A program made the translations under genes and the position numbers. Below are positions 59,745 through 64,000 of a stretch of 64,000 nucleotides of DNA, one piece after another. Positions within the stretch are counted from its first letter, which is position 1. Each line of letters opens with the position of its first letter. This stretch comes from Pedobacter caeni (GTDB taxonomy: Bacteria > Bacteroidota > Bacteroidia > Sphingobacteriales > Sphingobacteriaceae). The notes beneath the pieces are model-generated. The model made no database searches, was not told where the DNA came from, and worked only from the letters and a program-made list of their open reading frames with translations. The stretch spans positions 372,001 through 436,000 of the forward strand of contig NZ_FQUQ01000005.1 in assembly GCF_900129215.1 (NCBI RefSeq), in the 5' to 3' direction.

Positions 59745-59757
59745 CTATTTTTGTAGT
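59724..59757. promoter_or_regulatory. Double BlaI operator candidate
   Basis: ACTA-N6-TAGT occurs twice, at 59724-59737 and 59744-59757, with centres exactly 20 bp apart (two helical turns). Between them the inner halves form the perfect 16-bp palindrome ATAGTTTGCAAACTAT (59733-59748). BlaI-family repressors bind dyads with CTA or TACA cores as dimers. The sites lie over the promoter of the repressor gene itself. Confidence 0.65.
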
Positions 59758-60049
59758 TTAATTGTAATTGACTGATTAATAGTGTTTGAGCGGTGTTTTT
59801 TGGCCCCTGGTCTTGATGTGTATTTATTGATTGACAGTATGCAGAGGCATTTGTGTCGCTTGTATTTAAGTGATGTTTGTTGAGTGATGGATTGCTGTTG
59901 CTGGTTGAGCGTATTGATTGGTATTTGTCTGGCTTGTATTTAGCATTGCAGCAGAAATACTCCTTCAGTTGCGAAAAAACATCATGGTAATCTATTCCCG
60001 GTCCTGAAACAGAAGGGCAGGCAGATGGAGAAAAGGTGTGCTATGATAA
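59758..60049. other. Gene-free intergenic region between the BlaI and two-component operons
   Basis: No gene is visible. The stretch is G/T-rich on the plus strand. It holds an exact 11-bp direct repeat, GCTTGTATTTA, at 59858-59868 and 59932-59942, and a repeated ATTGATTG word. I see no terminator for the histidine kinase gene that ends at 60050. Confidence 0.35.
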
Positions 60050-61372
60050 TTAACGATCCGTAGCCGGGAAAATCAAGCTGAATGTGCTGCCTTCATTGAC
60101 TTTTGATTTCACAAGGATTTCAATTCCATGAAACAAAGTGATGCTTTTTACGATCGACAATCCAAGTCCGTAGCCTACATTTTCTGTGAGGTTGGCTTTC
60201 CGGAACCGGTCAAAGATGAAATCCAGATCTTCTTCTGCAATTCCAATTCCGGTATCCTGAATGGTGATGGTATAATTTCCTCCTTTTTTATGTTCGTCCG
60301 TAATCCTGATGCTGCCGTGAGCTACATTATACTTGATGGCATTATTGATCAGGTTATAGAAAAGTTGAAACAGCAGGTCCTGGTTTACATTTTTGAGTAA
60401 CTGATCTTCTTTTAAATTGATATGGATCTGAAGTTCTTTTTCCTCAGCCCTGTGACTGATCTCTTCCATCACCTCATTGATGATTTTGGAAGGCTTTATG
60501 TTTGCGGATTTAACAAATTGCTGGTTTTCAATCCTGGAAATGAGGAGCAGGGAGTTGGAAATCTTTTTAAGCCTGCTGAGGGTTTTCATCATCTCCACAA
60601 TACGAAGCACTACTGCTTCGGGAAGCTGTTCGTCTCCAAGGAGGTTTTCCATTTTATTTTGAAGAATGCTGATGGGGGTCATGAGCTCATGAGAAGCATT
60701 GGCTGTAAACTCCCTTTCTTTTTCAAAAGCCTCGTTGATCTGGTCCATCAGCTGGATCAGCGATTCATCCAGGTATTTGAAATCCTGAGTGGAGGTCGCT
60801 ACCGGAGGAGAATAATCTTTGAAAGGAAATTTTCTGTTGATCAGTTTGCTTTTAATGATTTTGCCCAGTGGCCTGATGAGTACGCGGGTAAAGATGAGGT
60901 CAAAAAGCAGGGTTAAGGCAATGAGGCCCATGAGCACATACAAGGCAATTCTTTGCAGTGGTTTATTGTATTGGTTGATACTGGCGGTAGTTTTACCAAT
61001 CTCCAGCAGGTAATTTTTAGATTCAAAACTGAAGGTATGCATGAGGATCCGGTAAGTGAGGGTATCCCTTTCTACTACCCGTTGTGCAGTTTTAATGGTG
61101 TCAATCCGTGTTTTTGCGGATGCTGGCTCTAATGCAATGTATTCTTCTTTAAGCATGGTATAACTACCATAATTGTCATCGCCCTGCAAATAATGATCAA
61201 TTCCGTTTTTATGCACCACATTGATCACCTTGGCTTGTTGCCGGCGCAATGAATAATTGGTGTATTCTGAAACAATGCGGTCTACGAGAAAGGGGAGGGA
61301 GATGATAAAGAGCAACACCACAGCCAGTTTGGAACTGGTGATGAACAGGATTAATTTCGATGATAATTTCAT
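60050..61372 (-). CDS. Sensor histidine kinase, membrane-bound
   Basis: A 440-residue protein with spans at about 10-30 and 142-163 and a periplasmic loop of about 110 residues. His228 lies in the HisKA motif TANASHELMTPISI. HATPase_c shows the N box (QLFYNLINNAIKYN), G1 (IQDTGIGIAEEDLDFIF) and G2 (GYGLGLSIVKSI). It starts one base after the response regulator stops, so the two are coupled. It probably senses an envelope condition and works with the regulator on the divergent promoter region at 62448-62533. Confidence 0.93.
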   Translation of the reverse strand: MKLSSKLILFITSSKLAVVLLFIISLPFLVDRIVSEYTNYSLRRQQAKVINVVHKNGIDHYLQGDDNYGSYTMLKEEYIALEPASAKTRIDTIKTAQRVVERDTLTYRILMHTFSFESKNYLLEIGKTTASINQYNKPLQRIALYVLMGLIALTLLFDLIFTRVLIRPLGKIIKSKLINRKFPFKDYSPPVATSTQDFKYLDESLIQLMDQINEAFEKEREFTANASHELMTPISILQNKMENLLGDEQLPEAVVLRIVEMMKTLSRLKKISNSLLLISRIENQQFVKSANIKPSKIINEVMEEISHRAEEKELQIHINLKEDQLLKNVNQDLLFQLFYNLINNAIKYNVAHGSIRITDEHKKGGNYTITIQDTGIGIAEEDLDFIFDRFRKANLTENVGYGLGLSIVKSITLFHGIEILVKSKVNEGSTFSLIFPATDR

Positions 61373-62047
61373 TTACTTCTTTATTCTGTAGCCTACGCCC
61401 CGTACCGTTTCCAGGAAATCTGTCGGTGCCCATGCATTGAGTTTCTTTCTGATGTTCTTAATGTGTGCATCAATATAGTTGGAATCGTAGTCATCATCGG
61501 CAAAAGTTCCCCAGATATGTTCGCTGAGCTGCATTCTTGTGAGCACTCTGTTGTTGTGCAGGAAGAGGTAACTGAGCAGATCGAACTCTTTTCTTGACAA
61601 CTCGATCTGGTTTTCCTGAAAAAGCAGGAGCCTTTTCTGGAGGTCCAGCTGGAAGTCGCCCAGTGGCAATAACTCTTCTTTAACATTGAATTTACGGCGG
61701 GCAATGGCTTGCATCCTGGATTGAAGTTCCAATAGGGAAAAAGGCTTGGGCAGGTAATCATCTGCGCCCAGGTCGAGTCCGGCAATACGGTCTTCCAGGT
61801 TTCCACGGGCAGTAAGAATGATATATGCCGCATCGGGATTGTATTTTTTCGCTTTAGGAAGGAGTGTTAAGCCATCTCCATCAGGAAGTCCGAGGTCTAA
61901 AAGGATAAAATCATAACTATTGATTTCCATCTTTTCCAATCCATCTTTAATGGTATGGGCAAGATCACAGATATAAAAAGCCTTTTTAAGGAAATCTTCC
62001 ATTTCATAGGCCAGGGTCTTTTCATCTTCAACTATCAGAACTTTCAT
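61373..62047 (-). CDS. OmpR-family response regulator
   Basis: A 224-residue protein. The receiver has E7-D8, phosphoacceptor Asp51 (ILLDLGLPDGDG), Thr near 79 and Lys near 101 (DYLPKPF). The winged-helix C-terminus has LSRKEFDLLSYLFLHNNRVLTR...VRGVGYRIKK. It directly precedes the kinase. The small charged protein at 62057 lies 9 bp upstream in the same operon. Its predicted binding site is the mirrored pair of direct-repeat boxes at 62448-62521. Confidence 0.93.
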   Translation of the reverse strand: MKVLIVEDEKTLAYEMEDFLKKAFYICDLAHTIKDGLEKMEINSYDFILLDLGLPDGDGLTLLPKAKKYNPDAAYIILTARGNLEDRIAGLDLGADDYLPKPFSLLELQSRMQAIARRKFNVKEELLPLGDFQLDLQKRLLLFQENQIELSRKEFDLLSYLFLHNNRVLTRMQLSEHIWGTFADDDYDSNYIDAHIKNIRKKLNAWAPTDFLETVRGVGYRIKK

Positions 62048-62056
62048 ACCCTTAGC

Positions 62057-62335
62057 TTAGTCGTTTCTTCTTTTATTTTCTTTTGAAGGTCTTTCTCTTT
62101 TTTCAGGTTTTACCTCACCCGGTTTCTCTTGTCTTCTGGATTGAGGGACTTCTTTGACATCGGGTTTTCTCTCTTCCTTGCCACGTTCCTGCTTTTTACC
62201 TCTTCTGTCCTGGTAAAAATCAGCATTGGAAATCAGGGTTGTAGGGGTAATGTCTCTGGCGAAAATGCCGAAGGGAAGCCAAATGAGAAGGATGGCTGCG
62301 GTAAATGAACGGAAGAAATTATTAGTGCTCATCAT
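62057..62335 (-). CDS. Small exported, highly charged protein
   Basis: A 92-residue protein with an N-terminal membrane segment or signal (about residues 8-28, LIWLPFGIFA). A tail of about 50 residues, almost all Lys, Arg, Glu and Pro, follows (GKEERKPDVKEVPQSRRQEKPGEVKPEKRERP). The start may be the second Met. It is the first gene of the response-regulator operon, 9 bp before the regulator, and is divergent from the RG-rich paralogs. Its position suggests an accessory part of the signalling unit. I do not recognise a family. Confidence 0.6.
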   Translation of the reverse strand: MMSTNNFFRSFTAAILLIWLPFGIFARDITPTTLISNADFYQDRRGKKQERGKEERKPDVKEVPQSRRQEKPGEVKPEKRERPSKENKRRND

Positions 62336-62447
62336 GTAAATATATGGAAAGTTTGCCTCTTCCGAGGCAAACTAACACTCCCTCACTTAAAACATTTGTG
62401 TGTTTTATTATCTGCGCCACTCTAATTGAATGATACGAAGGTGAGGG

Positions 62448-62533
62448 CTGAACATGAAATTAAGATGAAAAAGAAAAATAAATTAAATAATTCCAAAATT
62501 TCATGTTCATTTCATCTTCAGTATTGAGATTTG
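62448..62533. promoter_or_regulatory. Mirrored response-regulator boxes with two divergent promoters
   Basis: At 62499-62521 (plus) and 62448-62470 (minus strand) lie two 23-bp blocks, each two direct repeats of TTTCATSTTMA-type 11-mers. They are 20/23 identical to one another and face outwards from an AT-rich 28-bp centre. Each is followed four bases later by a -7-like sequence: GAGATTTG (62526-62533) on the plus strand and CACCTTCG on the minus strand. An OmpR-type regulator binding here would drive both its own operon and the secreted paralogs. Confidence 0.6.
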
Positions 62534-62572
62534 ATTCAACAACACACAAATGAAACATTAAACAACAGGGTT

Positions 62573-63172
62573 ATGAAAAAGTTAATAGTATTAGGACTGC
62601 TCGGTGTAATAGGATGGATGCCATACCGTGCCGAAGCACAAGTCAGCATCAGCTTAAATATTGGCTCGCAGCCTTTATGGGGACCGGTAGGTTACGATTA
62701 CGTAGATAATTATTATTTACCTGATATCGAATGCTATTATAATGTACCCAGAAGGCAGTTCATTTATATGGATGGTCCCCGCTGGATTCATTCCTCTTCT
62801 CTTCCTTCAAGATACAGAGGGTATGATCTTTACAACGGATACAAAGTAGTCGTAAATTCCAGGGATCCTTACCGCAATTTTGACCGCGACCGGATCAGCT
62901 ATTCCAGATATAGAAATGTGAGAAGTCAGCAGGTGATCAGATATAGTCGTGATTCCAGGTATTATGTAGTGAAAGGGCATCCGTACGGAGGATCTTATGG
63001 AAGAGGAACAGACAGGGACGATAGAGATCATGGAAACTGGAGAGGGCGCGACAGGGATGACGACAGAGGACATGGCAACTGGAGAGGACGTGACAGAGAT
63101 GATGATGACAGAGGACATGGAAGAGGTAACGGCCGCGGACATGGCAAAGGCCACGGAAGGGGAAGAGATTAA
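62573..63172 (+). CDS. Secreted protein with Arg/Gly/His/Asp-rich tail
   Basis: A 199-residue protein from the ATG at 62573, chosen because its signal peptide begins there (MKKLIVLGLLGVIGWMPYRAEAQ). An upstream in-frame start would add 14 residues ahead of it. The mature N-terminal half (about 24-145: NIGSQPLWGPVGYD, YYLPDIE, SLPSRY, YNGYKVVVNS, SRYYVVKGHP) is shared with the next gene. The tail (about 150-199) is made of RDRDD, GHGNWRG and GRGHGKG words. It may bind metal, nucleic acid or polysaccharide, but no function is known. Confidence 0.75.
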   Translation: MKKLIVLGLLGVIGWMPYRAEAQVSISLNIGSQPLWGPVGYDYVDNYYLPDIECYYNVPRRQFIYMDGPRWIHSSSLPSRYRGYDLYNGYKVVVNSRDPYRNFDRDRISYSRYRNVRSQQVIRYSRDSRYYVVKGHPYGGSYGRGTDRDDRDHGNWRGRDRDDDRGHGNWRGRDRDDDDRGHGRGNGRGHGKGHGRGRD

Positions 63173-63211
63173 CCAGGAGAATTGAGTATATTTAATATAA
63201 AAACACCTATC

Positions 63212-63724
63212 ATGAAAAAATTAATAATAATCGGTCTGCTTGGGGTAATCGGGATGATTCCCTACCGTGCAGCAGCACAAATCAGCGTGAACGTCAACAT
63301 CGGTTCACAACCATTATGGGGTCCGGTTGGCTATGATCATGTAGACTATTATTACCTGCCTGATATTGAAAGTTATTATTCTGTCCCTAAACGGGAGTTT
63401 GTATACCGGGATAATGGCAGATGGATCTTTTCAAGGTCATTGCCTTCTAGATACAGCAGTTACAATCTATACAATGGTTATAAAGTAGTGGTGAATTCCT
63501 ACAATGATTTTGATATGGATCGGGTAAGGTACGCCAAGTACAAAAAGGTACGTACTCAAAAGGTGATCAAATACAGTAATGATTCCAGGTATTACGTGGT
63601 AAAAGGACATCCTCATGGAATGCCACCGGGACAAGCTAAAAAACTTTACAAAGTAAAAGACAAAGGCTACGACAAAGGATATGATAAAGGACACGGCAAA
63701 GGTCGTGGTAAAGGAAAAGATTAA
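63212..63724 (+). CDS. Secreted paralog with Lys/Gly-rich tail
   Basis: A 170-residue protein from the ATG at 63212 (MKKLIIIGLLGVIGMIPYRAAAQ, a signal peptide). The frame opens ten codons earlier, before the signal. It shares the whole mature core with the gene 39 bp upstream (same NIGSQPLWGPVGYD, YYLPDIE, SLPSRY, NDSRYYVVKGHP blocks). Its tail is different: KVKDKGYDKGYDKGHGKGRGKGKD-type words without the Asp/Arg clusters. The pair is a tandem duplication whose cores are kept and whose tails have diverged. It is followed by a strong terminator. Confidence 0.75.
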   Translation: MKKLIIIGLLGVIGMIPYRAAAQISVNVNIGSQPLWGPVGYDHVDYYYLPDIESYYSVPKREFVYRDNGRWIFSRSLPSRYSSYNLYNGYKVVVNSYNDFDMDRVRYAKYKKVRTQKVIKYSNDSRYYVVKGHPHGMPPGQAKKLYKVKDKGYDKGYDKGHGKGRGKGKD

Positions 63725-63747
63725 GAAATCAATACACACAATAGACC

Positions 63748-63787
63748 AAACCGGGACCCCATGTAAATGGAAGGCCCGGTTTTTTTG
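63748..63787 (+). terminator. Rho-independent terminator after the paralog pair
   Basis: AAACCGGG (63748-63755) pairs with CCCGGTTT (63775-63782) around a 19-base loop, followed by a T-run. It ends the plus-strand transcript and lies 13 bases before the stop of the convergent gene. Confidence 0.75.
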
Positions 63788-63799
63788 TGGTTAAATTTC

Positions 63800-64000
63800 T
63801 TATTTGTTGGTAATGAGTTTGGTGGTGATTTTAGGATCTAAACCTGTAGGATTAACCAAACCGATGCTTAGCAAGGTGTAAATGCCTCCTGCTTTGATGT
63901 CTGCATCTACTAATTCTGCCATTGCAGGATTGGTTGCTTTATCTTTGATCTGGAAGGTATATTTCTTAGGTTCTATCTCTACGAAATCAGTAACAGCCTT
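63800..64000 (-). CDS. DUF4397-like protein, N-terminus cut by window edge
   Basis: The last 66 residues of a protein that starts beyond the right edge; the stop is at 63800-63802. The visible part (VEIEPKKYTFQIKDKAT, IKAGGIYTLLSIGLVN, then PKITTKLITNK) resembles the end of DUF4397-type beta domains, secreted proteins of unknown role in Bacteroidota. The call is uncertain because most of the protein is missing. Confidence 0.5.
   Translation of the reverse strand, partial: KAVTDFVEIEPKKYTFQIKDKATNPAMAELVDADIKAGGIYTLLSIGLVNPTGLDPKITTKLITNK

Noticed and set aside
59758..60049. Decayed gene in the G/T-rich gap
   Set aside because: No frame on either strand gave a recognisable protein; only short repeats are seen.
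62807..63154. Minus-strand and second-frame ORFs over the RG-rich tail
   Set aside because: They come from the repetitive Arg/Asp/Gly codons read in other frames and share no homology between the paralogs.
1..64000. tRNA, rRNA, insertion sequences, phage genes, toxin-antitoxin pairs
   Set aside because: I looked for these and saw nothing that supports any of them.

Overview
The window looks like part of a chromosome from a Bacteroidota bacterium of the Sphingobacteriaceae, most like Pedobacter. The signs are a SusC/SusD pair, several TonB-dependent outer-membrane receptors with CarboxypepD_reg-like N-termini, lipoproteins with a Cys lipobox, two BlaI/BlaR (M56) pairs, FtsX/MacB-like permeases without their own ATPase, almost no Shine-Dalgarno sequences, and promoter elements of the Bacteroidota type (TTTG, about 19-21 bp, TAnnTTTG). 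This assignment is by family content only. I saw no rRNA, tRNA, insertion sequence, phage gene or CRISPR array. It reads as ordinary chromosome rich in envelope and transport functions.

Layout. 1-1.5 kb: a cut-off secreted protein and two small unknown proteins. 1.6-8.4 kb (minus): a tight four-gene operon of TonB-dependent receptor, DUF4876 lipoprotein, DUF6850 outer-membrane barrel and dihaem cytochrome c peroxidase, with a 17-bp palindrome over its promoter. 8.6-13.7 kb: MFS transporter, fatty acid hydroxylase, Crp/Fnr-type regulator, secreted protein with a BamE-like tail, YtxH protein. 13.9-19.1 kb: siderophore-type receptor, PepSY membrane protein, MFS transporter and a DUF1572 protein. 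19.3-23.3 kb: FtsX-like permease, serine hydrolase and DUF4440-like protein, preceded by a possible sigma-54 promoter. 23.8-28.4 kb: SusC/SusD. 28.6-30.7 kb: small envelope proteins, one with leucine-rich-type repeats and an EF-hand loop. 30.8-34.7 kb: DapA-like aldolase and cupin, divergent from a MocR regulator, then an AraC regulator. 34.8-40.7 kb: siderophore-interacting-type reductase, DUF3995, methyltransferase, LemA/DUF2207 pair, DUF3050.

40.9-45.7 kb: BlaI, an M56 BlaR-like protein carrying 14 tandem heptads, and an outer-membrane barrel protein. 45.8-48.6 kb: small enzymes (DUF4440, GNAT, DinB, glycolipid-binding, Nudix, VOC). 48.7-54.8 kb: WG/Sel1 repeat protein, prolyl oligopeptidase, thioredoxin-like protein, signal peptidase II. 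54.8-57.8 kb: an OmpR/HK two-component system followed by two PepSY-like proteins. 57.8-59.7 kb (minus): a second BlaI/BlaR pair, whose BlaR has a proline-rich tail. 60.0-63.7 kb: a second OmpR/HK system with a small charged protein, divergent from a tandem pair of paralogous secreted proteins with Arg/Gly/His/Asp- or Lys/Gly-rich tails. The window ends inside a DUF4397-like protein.

The most interesting material is regulatory. Both response-regulator loci have direct-repeat boxes of the OmpR type next to their presumed targets. The one at 62.4-62.5 kb is a mirrored pair (20 of 23 bases identical) facing two divergent promoters. Both BlaI genes have dyads over their own promoters. A GTGTA/TACAC palindrome is shared by the peroxidase/receptor operon and the MFS gene next to the siderophore receptor. 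All functions are inferred from reading the sequence; no search was run.
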